Origin: Allobosea sp. BK604
Lineage (GTDB): Bacteria; Pseudomonadota; Alphaproteobacteria; Rhizobiales; Beijerinckiaceae
Length of the DNA stretch: 64,000 bases
Reading direction: 5' to 3'
NCBI RefSeq assembly: GCF_004341515.1
Contig: NZ_SLZF01000012.1
Coordinates: 1-64,000, forward strand
A program made the position numbers and the translations under genes. The notes under the pieces were generated by a model that saw nothing but the letters and a program-made list of their open reading frames with translations, was not told the DNA's origin and ran no database searches. Below are positions 27,268-35,816 of this stretch, one piece after another; positions within the stretch are counted from its first letter, which is position 1, and every line of letters begins with the position of its first letter.

Positions 27268-27311
27268 CGGCTAAGGAGAAGAAGCTGACCAAGGCCAAGA
27301 GGAGCGCGCAT
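27261..27311 (-). CDS. leuA leader peptide
   Basis: A 16-codon frame encoding MRAPLGLGQLLLLSRP, starting at an ATG (27311) 164 bp upstream of leuA and on the same strand. Six of 16 codons are leucine, with four in a row (CTT CTT CTC CTT). This is the pattern of attenuation leader peptides, where scarce charged Leu-tRNA stalls the ribosome. It is too short for standard gene callers. Confidence 0.75.
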   Translation of the reverse strand: MRAPLGLGQLLLLSRP

Positions 27312-27442
27312 GCGGGCCGGCCGCGCGATGGCGCGGGACAGGCTCTCGGCATGGGTGGCGAATGCGGCCACGGCGTTTCCTCTGCGAATTGCGAAAGGGT
27401 GTAACCGAAAGAGCGGGGCCGATGCAAGCCGGCTCGGCGCAG

Positions 27443-28315
27443 TTACAATTCGCCGATCACCAGCCCCTCCATCACATAACCCGCGAACTTGAAGTCGCGG
27501 ATCCCGGTGATCTGCCCCTCGGCCCAGCTGAGCAGGACGATATGGCCGATGCGCCCCTCGCTATCGGCCGGATCGCGGAAGAGCAGCGCCGGGCGGCCTT
27601 CCGCCAGGCCGACCGCGACATGCCAGTCGAAGACCGCATCGTAGCGGCCGAAATAGACCGAGACATCCTTGCGGCCGGCGAGGCTGAGGCGGTTCACCAG
27701 GTCGAGCTTGACGTCTTCGGCCAGCAGACCGCGCAGCCTGTCGAAATCGCGGGCGTTGAAGCTGTCGGCATAGGCCCGCAACCGCAGCTTCTCCGCCTTG
27801 TCGAAGCGTGGCGGTTCGGCGGGCATTTCGACGATCTCGCGCAGCCGGCCACGGCCGCGATGCAGCCCGGCCTTCACGGCGGCGACGTTGATCCCGAGAA
27901 TCTCGGCCGTCTCGACCGCCGAATGGCCGAGGACGTCGACGAGAAGCACGCTCGAGCGCGGCGTGGGCGGCAGCAGCAGGAAAGTCGCAAGGCTCGCGGC
28001 TGCGGCGACCCGCGCATCCGCCGGGCTGCTTTCGCCGACGGCATCGCCCGCTTCGGCCTCGCTTGCGAGCGCGGCCTGCCGTCGTCGCGCCCGCAAGGCG
28101 TCGATCGCGACATTATGCGCGATCCGGAACAGCCAGCTCTCCGGCCGCTCGATCAGGCCGGCGCCCGGAAGCGCCGCAGCCGCCCGCGCCAGGGTTTCCT
28201 GGACCAGATCCTCGCCATCGATCGCCGAGCCGATCATGCGGGCGCAATAGCGATGGAGGCGCGGCCGCAGCTCCACCATGAGATGATTCATCTCGACCTG
28301 ACTTGGCATGGTCAC
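27443..28315 (-). CDS. ECF RNA polymerase sigma factor with SnoaL-like C-terminal domain
   Basis: A 290-aa protein. Sigma region 2 lies at about 12-80 (YCARMIGSAIDGEDLVQETLARA...WLFRIAHNVAIDALRARRR) and region 4 at about 115-165 (RSSVLLVDVLGHSAVETAEILGINVAAVKAGLHRGRGRLRE). Residues 175-290 form an NTF2/SnoaL-like domain. This fits sigma factors of the SigJ/ECF41 kind, where the fused domain, not an anti-sigma factor, modulates activity. It diverges from the small gene at 28505. No anti-sigma gene is adjacent. Confidence 0.88.
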   Translation of the reverse strand: MTMPSQVEMNHLMVELRPRLHRYCARMIGSAIDGEDLVQETLARAAAALPGAGLIERPESWLFRIAHNVAIDALRARRRQAALASEAEAGDAVGESSPADARVAAAASLATFLLLPPTPRSSVLLVDVLGHSAVETAEILGINVAAVKAGLHRGRGRLREIVEMPAEPPRFDKAEKLRLRAYADSFNARDFDRLRGLLAEDVKLDLVNRLSLAGRKDVSVYFGRYDAVFDWHVAVGLAEGRPALLFRDPADSEGRIGHIVLLSWAEGQITGIRDFKFAGYVMEGLVIGEL

Positions 28316-28378
28316 TCGCGATCCAGTCGTTGAGCCGCCGAGCGGCGGGGTTCAGACATCAAAGACGCGCGGCAGGAG

Positions 28379-28438
28379 CAAAAAGATTCCCCCTCCGAGA
28401 AATTCCTGCCTCCGAGGAAAACTCCGCGAATCTTTTTG
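28379..28438. promoter_or_regulatory. Inverted repeat in the sigma factor/28505 divergent gap
   Basis: CAAAAAGATTC (28379-28389) and GAATCTTTTTG (28428-28438) are perfect 11-bp arms around a 38-bp spacer. The spacer holds the direct repeat CCTCCGAG twice (28392-28399 and 28409-28416). It lies midway between the two divergent starts, so it could be a shared operator or promoter pair. Confidence 0.5.
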
Positions 28439-28504
28439 GCGTGCCCGGCCGTCCTTGGTTGCAGCGGTGCGAATTCCCTCGCCGCGACAACGAGGATCGA
28501 GACA

Positions 28505-28819
28505 ATGCCAAGAGTGACAATGGTTCGCTATACGACCAAGCCGGGCCAGGACGAGGAGAACGAAAGGCTCTCGCGCGCCGTCTTCACCGAATTGCGGGAG
28601 AAGGCGCCCGAACATGTCAGCTATGCGCTGTTCCGCAGCGGCGCGCATTTCGTCCACCTGTTCGTGAACATGCAGGCCGACGACGCGGGTGTGGTGACCG
28701 AACTCGCCAGCTTCAAGGCCTATGCGGACGGTATCGGCGCGCGCTGCGAGGCGCCGCCGGAACAGACCCGGCTCGACCTCGACCTGATCGAATCCTACGG
28801 CCTCGCGCAGCCGGCCTGA
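28505..28819 (+). CDS. Small conserved hypothetical protein next to the ECF sigma gene
   Basis: A 104-aa cytoplasmic protein (MPRVTMVRYTTKPGQDEENERLSRAVFTELREKAPEHVSYALF...). Length and beta-alpha pattern resemble the ferredoxin-like dimeric alpha/beta-barrel (monooxygenase-like) fold, but no catalytic residue can be named. The ATG at 28505 is preferred to one at 28436. Divergent to the sigma factor, so it is a plausible target of it. Confidence 0.72.
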   Translation: MPRVTMVRYTTKPGQDEENERLSRAVFTELREKAPEHVSYALFRSGAHFVHLFVNMQADDAGVVTELASFKAYADGIGARCEAPPEQTRLDLDLIESYGLAQPA

Positions 28820-28921
28820 GGCGGGCCAGGCCCGCGACTTGCAGGTATCCACCCGGCGGCGATTGCAATCATTGCCCGAGCCGGGCAATCGGAAGCAGTC
28901 GCCGCCTGGGGAGAAGCCGAG

Positions 28922-29563
28922 ATGATGCGCTACGATCGCCGCGCGATCGGGTTCGCGGTTTGCCTGTCTTGCCTGGCCGGCTATGTCGACGCGCTTGGCT
29001 TCATCAGCCTTGGCGGCTTCTTCGTCTCCTTCATGACCGGCAACACGACGCGGCTCGGCATCGAGCTCGCCGGCCGCCATGCCGGCGGCATCTTCCTGGC
29101 CGGCGGCATCCTGGCGCTGTTCGTCTGCGGCGTGGTCCTCGGCTCGCTCGTCGGCCATGCCGGCGGCAAGCGCCGCGCGCCGGCCGTGCTCGCCAGCGTG
29201 ACGCTGTGCCTGCTCCTGTCGGCGCTGCTCGACACGCGAGGCTACAGCACGCTCGGCGTCGGCCTGCTTGCCGTGGCGATGGGCATGGAGAACGCCGTGT
29301 TCCAGCGCGACGGCGAGGTCACGATCGGGCTGACCTATATGACCGGCACGCTGGTCAAGATGGGCCAGCGTATCGCCGGCGCGATGCTCGGCGGCTCGCG
29401 CACCGCCTGGCTGCGCCATTTCGTGCTCTGGCTCGGCCTGCTCTGCGGGGCGGTGCTCGGCGCGGCTGCACATGGCGCGATCGGGCTCGACGCGATCTGG
29501 TTCGCGGCCACCGCGGCCGGGTTGCTGACGCTGGTGGCGATGCGCCTGCACATCGCCGAGTGA
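28922..29563 (+). CDS. DUF1275 (YoaK-family) membrane protein
   Basis: A 213-aa integral membrane protein with about six spanning helices. The DUF1275 marks are CLSCLAGYVDALGFISLGGFFVSFMTGNTTRLG near the N-terminus and GLLAVAMGMENAVFQRDGEVTIGLTYMTGTLVKMGQRI in the middle. No biochemical role is established. It follows the 28505 gene by 102 bp on the same strand. Confidence 0.88.
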   Translation: MMRYDRRAIGFAVCLSCLAGYVDALGFISLGGFFVSFMTGNTTRLGIELAGRHAGGIFLAGGILALFVCGVVLGSLVGHAGGKRRAPAVLASVTLCLLLSALLDTRGYSTLGVGLLAVAMGMENAVFQRDGEVTIGLTYMTGTLVKMGQRIAGAMLGGSRTAWLRHFVLWLGLLCGAVLGAAAHGAIGLDAIWFAATAAGLLTLVAMRLHIAE

Positions 29564-29572
29564 GGCCGCTGC

Positions 29573-30055
29573 TCAACCGGCCGCGACGGTCCGGGCCTTG
29601 CGCACAGCAAGTTCGGCCGGCGGCGCCGGCCAAAGCTGGAGCCGGTAGAAGTCATCCCCCTCGAGCCCGTCCTCGCTCAAGCTGTCGAGACCGGAATAGG
29701 ACACGCGCACGCGATAGGTTCCCGAAGCCAGCGGAACCCGCGGCGCATCCGGCAGATGGTCGGTGCAGCCCATGATGACGAGCGTGTCCGAGCGAATGCT
29801 GATCGAGCACTCGTTGACCATGTCCCATTCAGCGAAATCCTCGGCCGGCGCATCGCCATGGATCGAGAGCACGACCGGGACTGTCATGTTGCGCGCCGTG
29901 CCGATGCCGACGGAGAACTGTCCGACTGCAAGCAACCGGTCGATCGCCTCCTCGGTCCATCTGTCGCCAAAATCCTCGTTGGCCGACTCGTCCTGGATGT
30001 AGAATTGGAAGTAGTCGGCGAAGATCGCGAGTTCGGTCGTGGTCGGTTCAGTCAT
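29573..30055 (-). CDS. Conserved hypothetical protein
   Basis: A 160-aa acidic, soluble protein, MTEPTTTELAIFADYFQFYIQDESANEDFGDRWTEEAIDRLLAV... then beta-rich sequence ending VRVSYSGLDSLSEDGLEGDDFYRLQLWPA. The overall look (FADYFQFYxQD, then WTEEAxDR) recalls ComJ/immunity-type proteins that bind a partner, but the match is from memory. The start at 30055 fits the conserved N-terminus. It converges with DUF1275. Confidence 0.65.
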   Translation of the reverse strand: MTEPTTTELAIFADYFQFYIQDESANEDFGDRWTEEAIDRLLAVGQFSVGIGTARNMTVPVVLSIHGDAPAEDFAEWDMVNECSISIRSDTLVIMGCTDHLPDAPRVPLASGTYRVRVSYSGLDSLSEDGLEGDDFYRLQLWPAPPAELAVRKARTVAAG

Positions 30056-30196
30056 GGAAGCGCGTGCCTCTCTGTGGCGATGCGGGGCGAGTTGTCGGCG
30101 CACAGCATGTCGAGCCTGTGGCGATAATCGGGGGTTTGGCGCTTGCACCAGAATCGGTCATGGTCGCGCCGCCTGATCCTGATCGGAGCCGCCGCG

Positions 30197-30526
30197 ATGC
30201 GCTCAACTCCTGCCCTTATCATCTCCGGTCTCCTGCTCGCCGCCTGCCAGACTGCCGGTCCGCCGCCCGCGCCCCCGCCGGAAAGCGCCCCGACAGGCGT
30301 GACGCCGAACACCTTCCACATGCCGACCGGTGGCGGCTGCTCCGGCGAGGTCGAACGCTTCCAGGCGATCATCGACAACGATCTCCAGACCGGCCACACC
30401 ACCAAAAGCGTGCATGATCGCGTCAGCGCCGAGATTTCGCGTGCGCGCACGACCTGCTCGGCCGGCAACGACGGCGGCGCGATCAGCCAGATCCGCGCGA
30501 CGCGGACGAAGTTCGGCTATCCGTGA
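30197..30526 (+). CDS. Small predicted lipoprotein
   Basis: A 109-aa protein with lipoprotein signal ALIISGLLLAAC (lipobox LAAC, Cys at about residue 17), a Pro-rich linker and a small domain with two further cysteines (GGCSGEVERF and RTTCSAGND), possibly disulfide-bonded in the periplasm. The ATG at 30197 has GGAGCC upstream. No known family recognised. Confidence 0.72.
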   Translation: MRSTPALIISGLLLAACQTAGPPPAPPPESAPTGVTPNTFHMPTGGGCSGEVERFQAIIDNDLQTGHTTKSVHDRVSAEISRARTTCSAGNDGGAISQIRATRTKFGYP

Positions 30527-30531
30527 ATGCT

Positions 30532-30562
30532 CGTCATGCCCGGGCTTGACCCGAGCATGACG
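30532..30562. repeat. Intergenic palindrome between convergent genes
   Basis: CGTCATGCCCGGG (30532-30544) and CCCGAGCATGACG (30550-30562) are 13-bp arms with one mismatch and a 5-bp loop. It is in the 44-bp gap between the lipoprotein gene and the M3 peptidase gene, and could end both transcripts. Same family as 17037-17065. Confidence 0.6.
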
Positions 30563-30570
30563 GCGGCGCC

Positions 30571-32643
30571 TTAAGCCGCCAGCCCCCGCTTCTCCAGCAG
30601 CGCATCCGGCGTCGGCAGCCGGCCGCGGAACAGCGTGTAGGCCTCGGCCGCATCGCGCGTGTCGCCGGCCGAATAGATGTAGCGCTTCAGCTTGCCCGCC
30701 ACCTCCGGCGCGAAAACGTCGCCGGCCTCGATGAAGGCGTTGAACGCGTCGGCATCCATTACCTCCGACCAGAGATAGCTGTAATAGCCGGCCGAATAGC
30801 CGTCGCCCGAGAAGACATGGGTGAAATGCGGCGTGCGGTGGCGCATGATGATCTCCTCGGGCATGCCGAGTCGCGCGAGCTCGGCGGCCTCGAAGGCGAT
30901 CGGGTCGAGCCCATCGGGCTTCTCCAGCGAATGGAAGGCGAGATCGACCAGCGCCGAGGAGGTGTATTCCACGGTGGCGAAGCCCTGGTTGAAGGTCTGG
31001 GCCTGCCTGATCTTGTCGATCAGCGCCTGCGGGATCGGCTCACCGGTCTCGGCATGCAGGCAAAAGCGCTGCATCACCTCCTTCGTCAGGAACCAGTGCT
31101 CATAGAGCTGCGAGGGCAGCTCGACGAAATCGCGCGAGACGGCCGTACCCGCGAGCGAGCCATAGGTCACGTCCGAGAGCAGCCCGTGCAGGGCATGGCC
31201 GAACTCGTGGAAGAGCGTGCGCGCATCGTCGAGCGAGAGCAGCGCCGGCTTGCCTTCCTCAGGCTTCGCGAAATTGCAGACATTGACGATGATCGGCCGG
31301 ATCTCGCCGCCGAGCTTGCGCTGGCCGCGGAAGGCGCTCATCCAGGCGCCTGAGCGCTTCGAGGGCCGCGCGAAATAGTCGCCGACGAAGAGGCCGATAT
31401 GCCGGCCGCTCGCCGCCTCCGTGACCTCCCAGAACCGGACATCGGGGTGATAGCCGGCCAGCTCCGCCTTCTCCTCGAAGGCGAGGCCGAAGAGCCTGCC
31501 CGCCGTGTCGAAGGCCGCGGCGATGACGCGGTCGAGCTGGAGGTAGGGCTTCAGCACGGCTTCGTCGAGCGCGTAGGTCTGCTGGCGCACCTTCTCGGCG
31601 TAATGGCGCCAGTCCCAGGGGCGGATCGGCCCGTTCTCGCCCTCGTCCTGTGCCATGGCGGCGAGATCCGCGGCCTCTTGCGCGGCACGCGCCTTGGCCG
31701 GCGTCCAGACCAGCTCGAGCAGCTCGCGCACGTTCTCCGGCGTCTTCGCCATGCAGTCGTCGAGCTTGAAATGCGCGAAGGTCTTGAAGCCGAGCAGGTT
31801 CGCCTTCTCGGCCCTCAGCTTCACCATCTCGGCGACGAGGCGACGATTATCGGTCTTGCCGACATGCTCGCCGCGCTTGCTCCAGGCAATGAAGGCTTCC
31901 TCGCGCAGGTCGCGCCGCGTCGAGAAGGTCAGGAATGGCTCGATGATCGAGCGCGACAGCGTCACCGCATGCTTGCCCTCATGACCACGGTCAGCCGCCG
32001 CGCGCGCCATCGCCGCGAGCAGGAAGGGTGGCAGGCCGGCGAGCTTCTCCGCCTCGTCGAGGATCAGGGCGTAGGAGGATTCATCGCCCAGCACATTCTG
32101 GCTGAACTGCGTGCCGAGCGCCGCCAGGCGCTCGTTGATCGCGGCGAGCCGCGTCTTGTCGGCCGGGCCGAGCCGCGCGCCGGAGCGCACGAAGCCGCGA
32201 TAGCTGCGCTCCAGCAGGCGCATCTGCTCGGGATCGAGATGCAGCGCCTCACGCCGCTCGTAGACACGCTCGACGCGGGCGAACAGCGCCGGGTCCATCA
32301 TGATCGCCGACCAGTGCCGCGAGGCGATCGGCGACATCTCGCGCTCGATCGCCTGCAGCGCCTCGTTGGTATGGGCGCCGGTCAGATTGTAGAACACGCC
32401 GCCGACGCGGCTGAGCCCCCTGCCCGCCTTCTCCATTGCCTCGATCGTATTGGCGAAATCGGGCTTGGCCGGATCGGCGACGATCGCCGCGATCTCCGCC
32501 CTGTGCTTGGCGAGGGCTGCCTCGAAAGCCGGCCGGATATGCTCGGGCGTGATCTCGGCGAAGGGCGGCAGCTTGAACGGGGTCTCCCAGACACGGGAGA
32601 ACGGATTGGACTCGGGCAGGTCGAGGGCTTCGGGGGCGGTCAT
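30571..32643 (-). CDS. M3-family metallopeptidase (oligopeptidase A / dipeptidyl carboxypeptidase type)
   Basis: A 690-aa cytoplasmic zinc peptidase that degrades short peptides, including cleaved signal peptides. The HExxH motif is TLFHEFGHALHG with catalytic Glu480 between His479 and His483; the third ligand lies in the following helix region. Full length for the Dcp/PrlC family (about 680). Sequence alone does not decide between endo-oligopeptidase and dipeptidyl carboxypeptidase. Confidence 0.93.
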   Translation of the reverse strand: MTAPEALDLPESNPFSRVWETPFKLPPFAEITPEHIRPAFEAALAKHRAEIAAIVADPAKPDFANTIEAMEKAGRGLSRVGGVFYNLTGAHTNEALQAIEREMSPIASRHWSAIMMDPALFARVERVYERREALHLDPEQMRLLERSYRGFVRSGARLGPADKTRLAAINERLAALGTQFSQNVLGDESSYALILDEAEKLAGLPPFLLAAMARAAADRGHEGKHAVTLSRSIIEPFLTFSTRRDLREEAFIAWSKRGEHVGKTDNRRLVAEMVKLRAEKANLLGFKTFAHFKLDDCMAKTPENVRELLELVWTPAKARAAQEAADLAAMAQDEGENGPIRPWDWRHYAEKVRQQTYALDEAVLKPYLQLDRVIAAAFDTAGRLFGLAFEEKAELAGYHPDVRFWEVTEAASGRHIGLFVGDYFARPSKRSGAWMSAFRGQRKLGGEIRPIIVNVCNFAKPEEGKPALLSLDDARTLFHEFGHALHGLLSDVTYGSLAGTAVSRDFVELPSQLYEHWFLTKEVMQRFCLHAETGEPIPQALIDKIRQAQTFNQGFATVEYTSSALVDLAFHSLEKPDGLDPIAFEAAELARLGMPEEIIMRHRTPHFTHVFSGDGYSAGYYSYLWSEVMDADAFNAFIEAGDVFAPEVAGKLKRYIYSAGDTRDAAEAYTLFRGRLPTPDALLEKRGLAA

Positions 32644-32673
32644 CGGAGGTCTTCCCGGGAAGGAGGCGGCGGT

Positions 32674-33411
32674 TCAGTTCTGGTCGTAGATATGGGCGAG
32701 ATAACGCCGCATGAAGGGCGGCAAATCGTAGCTCTCGCACTCGGCGAGCGTGCGGAGGACGACGATGTCGGACAGCTCCGGCTCCTCCTGCTCGGCCATG
32801 CGCGAGAGCATCAACGCGCGCGCTTCATCCGCCGGCAGACGCACCGAGACGGGGCGCATGAAGGCGATGCGTCCCTCCAGGATCACCGCCGTCCACCTGT
32901 CCTCGACATCGATCTCGCCGAGCGTCAGCCCGGTCTCCTCGCAGAGCTCACGCGTGACGCTGCCGGCGAGATCGAGGCTGCCATCATCCCGCACATCCTC
33001 GCGATCGGGCGTGCCAGCGGCAAAATAGATCTTGCCGGGATTGGCGGTGTGCTCGCCCATCTTCCCCAGCAGGAAAGCGCCGTCCGCGGCGCGCAGCGCC
33101 GCCATGGCGAAGCCGTTGCGGATGACGGGGCCGGGATGGCCGAAATCGCGCCAGCTCATGAAGGCGGCATAGTCGGTCTCGAAATAGCCTGCCCGGCAGA
33201 CGCCATCCTCGATCGCGGCGCGATGCTGCAGCATCACCCTGCCGTTGAACATGGCCGGCTTACCGGCGCTGATCTTCGCCCAATGCGCCGCGATCTCCGG
33301 CTCGCTCTCGCGCGCGAAAACCCAGTCATAGGGCTCGACCCTGGCCTCGACACGGTCGAGCGCGACAATGCTGTTGTTCTCCACCCCGCTCGTGGACCTG
33401 TCTGTCGTCAT
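32674..33411 (-). CDS. NUDIX hydrolase
   Basis: A 245-aa protein. The Nudix box reads GTPDREDVRDDGSLDLAGSVTRELCEETGL in pattern, with the REx2EExG core at about residue 155. The about 100-residue N-terminal domain (DYAAFMSWRDFGHPGPVIRNGFAMAALRAADGAFLLGKM) is typical of larger NUDIX proteins. It follows the M3 peptidase gene upstream by 30 bp on the same strand, so the two are probably cotranscribed. Substrate unknown. Confidence 0.85.
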   Translation of the reverse strand: MTTDRSTSGVENNSIVALDRVEARVEPYDWVFARESEPEIAAHWAKISAGKPAMFNGRVMLQHRAAIEDGVCRAGYFETDYAAFMSWRDFGHPGPVIRNGFAMAALRAADGAFLLGKMGEHTANPGKIYFAAGTPDREDVRDDGSLDLAGSVTRELCEETGLTLGEIDVEDRWTAVILEGRIAFMRPVSVRLPADEARALMLSRMAEQEEPELSDIVVLRTLAECESYDLPPFMRRYLAHIYDQN

Positions 33412-33494
33412 CGCCGAACCTTTCGCCTAAATCGGAGCGTCAAAAATCGAGGCCGGGCTGAAACCAGCCCCCTACCTTATGCGTATTTCAGGCT

Positions 33495-33716
33495 GTGAAG
33501 CCGGGTGAGCAAAGCAAAGTGCACGATCAGGACGAAAAGCAGCGCAGCGAACAGGGGCAGTCACAAAATCCGCCCCGTGCCAGGCAAAGCGACGAGCAGC
33601 GCCTGCTGGCCATCTATCGCTCCCTCTCCGCCGATAACCAGAAGAACGTCATGCGCTATGTCGAAGCGGTGAACGATATCGAGGACATCTTCAAGGCGAA
33701 AGGGCGCGACCACTGA
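33495..33716 (+). CDS. Small hydrophilic hypothetical protein
   Basis: A 73-aa frame from a GTG, with a Gln/Asp/Glu-rich N-terminal half and a helical C-terminal half (DEQRLLAIYRSLSADNQKNVMRYVEAVNDIEDIF). The C-terminal segment resembles the dimer helices found after helix-turn-helix domains, but no such domain is present. Start uncertain. Confidence 0.5.
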   Translation: MKPGEQSKVHDQDEKQRSEQGQSQNPPRARQSDEQRLLAIYRSLSADNQKNVMRYVEAVNDIEDIFKAKGRDH

Positions 33717-33783
33717 AGCATTCTCGAGCGTAGTGGCCCCGGTTCGCGTGACGAAAATGCGTCGATACAAATAGCTAGAGCAG
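33717..33783 (+). repeat. Diverged copy of a composite intergenic repeat
   Basis: Matches in order AGCATT, CTCGAGCG, AGTGG, CCGGTTCGCGTGA, GAAAATGCGTC, ACAAATAG and TAGAGC of the longer element at 52061-52163 (which is in the other orientation), with scattered substitutions. Its end contains the stop codon of the PhzF gene (33775-33777), so the repeat has run into a gene end. Confidence 0.6.
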
Positions 33784-34677
33784 CGTCCCCTCGCTGACGA
33801 CCACGGCGGCGCCACCGATACGCGCCGCGACCAGCTTGCCGCTCGCGACCGTCAGCCCCAGCTCGATCTGCGAGGGCCGGCACATCTCATAGCCCTGCTC
33901 GACGACGAAGACGTGCTCGCCATCTTCGGGCTGGTCGAAGCGCATCACCGCTCCTGCGAAAGCCGCCACCGCCGAGCCCGTCGCCGGGTCCTCGGGAATG
34001 CCCATCGAGGGCGCGAACATGCGCGCGTGATAATGGTGCCCGGCATCCTGGGTCTGCCGGCAATAGACGAAGGCATTGGGATGGCCCTCCGGCTTCATCA
34101 CCTTCGGCCAGAGGCCGGTATCGAGCCTGATCCGGCCCATCGCCTGCAAGCCGAAGACCGGCACGAGGGTGAAGGCGACGCCGGCGGAATAGATGCTGGG
34201 AACATGCGTATCGAAGCCGATCTCGCGCTCGTCGAGGCCAAGCGCCTCGGCGAGCAGCGGCGCCCCGGCCGGCTGGTCTATCTCCGCCGGCAGCCGCGGC
34301 AGGCTGAAGGTGGCGCGGCCGGCGCGCGCTCCCTGCACCGAGACGGTGCAGGGCACGAGGCCGACCTTCTCCTCGAGCACGAGGCTGCCGCTAGCCCGAC
34401 CGTCAGCGGCGGCGCGCAGGGCGAGCAGAACGGCGGATCCAACCGTCGGATGCCCGGCGAAGGGGAGCTCTGCCGCTGGCGTGAAGATGCGGACCGAGGC
34501 GCTGTTCGTCGGATTGGCCGGCGGCGCGACGAAGACCGTCTCAGACAGGTTGAACTCGCGGGCAATCGCCTGCATCGCCTCGGTATCGAGCCCGTCGGAA
34601 TCGAACACCACGGCAAGTGGATTGCCGGCATGCGGCCTGGTGGTGAAGACATCGAGCGTGGCGAAGCGGCGGCTCAT
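33775..34677 (-). CDS. PhzF-family isomerase/epimerase-like protein
   Basis: A 300-aa protein of the PhzF/diaminopimelate epimerase fold. The N-terminal LDVFTTRPHAGNPLAVVFD and the SETVF motif with the catalytic Glu at about 46 are present, as is GTPG-type GHPTVGSAVLLA and DPATGSAVAAF. Most members act in unknown pathways and phenazine genes are absent here, so phenazine synthesis is not implied. Confidence 0.88.
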   Translation of the reverse strand: MSRRFATLDVFTTRPHAGNPLAVVFDSDGLDTEAMQAIAREFNLSETVFVAPPANPTNSASVRIFTPAAELPFAGHPTVGSAVLLALRAAADGRASGSLVLEEKVGLVPCTVSVQGARAGRATFSLPRLPAEIDQPAGAPLLAEALGLDEREIGFDTHVPSIYSAGVAFTLVPVFGLQAMGRIRLDTGLWPKVMKPEGHPNAFVYCRQTQDAGHHYHARMFAPSMGIPEDPATGSAVAAFAGAVMRFDQPEDGEHVFVVEQGYEMCRPSQIELGLTVASGKLVAARIGGAAVVVSEGTLL

Positions 34678-34687
34678 GGCGATCTGC

Positions 34688-35812
34688 TCAGCTTTGAGGG
34701 ATGGTGAGGTCGATGGTCAGCGGGCAATGATCCGAGGCTTTCGGCCTGTCCCAGCCGACGCGCGGATAACGGTCGGCGCTGGTCGCGAGCCGCGCCATCG
34801 AGCGATCGGGCTCGCGCGGATCGAGCGGCACCCGATAGGGCAGCCCGCGCCGGATCATCTGCATCTGCGGCCGCGGATTGGCCGCGGCTAGCGCAGGCGA
34901 GAGCAGGATATGGTCGAGCGGCATATGGCTCTCCATCAGTTGCTCATGCTCTTCCGACCAATAGCGTCGGAAATGCGTCCAGCGCTCATGCCGCGGCAGG
35001 CTCTCCATCGGGTCGACCGCGAAATCATCGAGCAGCGGCTCGATGCCGCTATCGCCCTCGTCGACCGGCTCCGCCTTCGGTCCGAGGCCGATGCGATAGC
35101 CATTGAGATCGCCGAGCACGAGCCAGTTCGCCTCGCGCCACCCGGGACCGAACCAGCCCTTGATGAGATGCTTCACCGCCAGAGCCTCTGCCCGGCGGAT
35201 CGGCAGCGTCATTTCCCGGCCGTCGTCGCGACCATTGTTCATCGACTTGAAATGGCAGCCGAACAATGTGAGCCGCCGGTCGCCGAGCCCGAGCTCGACC
35301 GCCAGGCAATCGCGCGCGAAGACGCGGTCATGCGGCCGGATGCCGAACCGCGCCAGGGTGCCCTCATAGACATTCGCCTCGGCGAAGCTCAGCTCCTTGT
35401 GCGACGCGAACTTGATCGCCTGCGGCGTCACCAGATCGCGCCGCGCCGCAAAGCCGATATCGATGTTGCGCCGGTCATTGCCGTCGATCAGCGCGAAATG
35501 ACCGTAGCGGTGATCGGCGATCCGGTGGACGTAATTGGCGAAGAAGGCCTGCAGGCTGGCGAGCGAGTCGACCTCCTGCAGCATCCAGAGATCGGCCTGC
35601 GCCTCGGCGATGGCGAGCGCCGTCATCTGACGCTTGTCATCCTCCAGCGCCACGGCGAGCGAGCGCTCGACCGCGTCGCGCTCGTCGGCGCGCGGGAAAT
35701 GGAACAGCGACATCGCCGCCGCCGTGTCGGTGCGCCCGCCTGGCTCGAAGCGATGGCGCGTCAGCAGGTTCTCGACATTGAAGGTGCCGACTCGCAGCTT
35801 CATCGCGGCCAT
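34688..35812 (-). CDS. Endonuclease/exonuclease/phosphatase-family hydrolase
   Basis: A 374-aa metal-dependent phosphohydrolase of the DNase I-like fold. Motifs: GTFNVENL at the start, LQEVDSLASL (metal-binding Glu), GDLNGYRIG (Asp/Asn) and ASDHCPLTIDL (catalytic Asp/His) near the end. No signal peptide. The ATG at 35812 lies 4 bp after the pdxY stop, and 35803 is an alternative. DNA, sugar phosphate or lipid substrates are all possible. Confidence 0.85.
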   Translation of the reverse strand: MAAMKLRVGTFNVENLLTRHRFEPGGRTDTAAAMSLFHFPRADERDAVERSLAVALEDDKRQMTALAIAEAQADLWMLQEVDSLASLQAFFANYVHRIADHRYGHFALIDGNDRRNIDIGFAARRDLVTPQAIKFASHKELSFAEANVYEGTLARFGIRPHDRVFARDCLAVELGLGDRRLTLFGCHFKSMNNGRDDGREMTLPIRRAEALAVKHLIKGWFGPGWREANWLVLGDLNGYRIGLGPKAEPVDEGDSGIEPLLDDFAVDPMESLPRHERWTHFRRYWSEEHEQLMESHMPLDHILLSPALAAANPRPQMQMIRRGLPYRVPLDPREPDRSMARLATSADRYPRVGWDRPKASDHCPLTIDLTIPQS

Positions 35813-35816
35813 CCGC

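Noticed and set aside
31399..33498. 699-aa open frame on the plus strand
   Set aside because: Antisense shadow of the M3 peptidase and NUDIX genes, both with intact motifs.
33775..34677. Phenazine biosynthesis locus from the PhzF hit
   Set aside because: No other phz gene is near, and PhzF-family proteins are widespread with unrelated roles.
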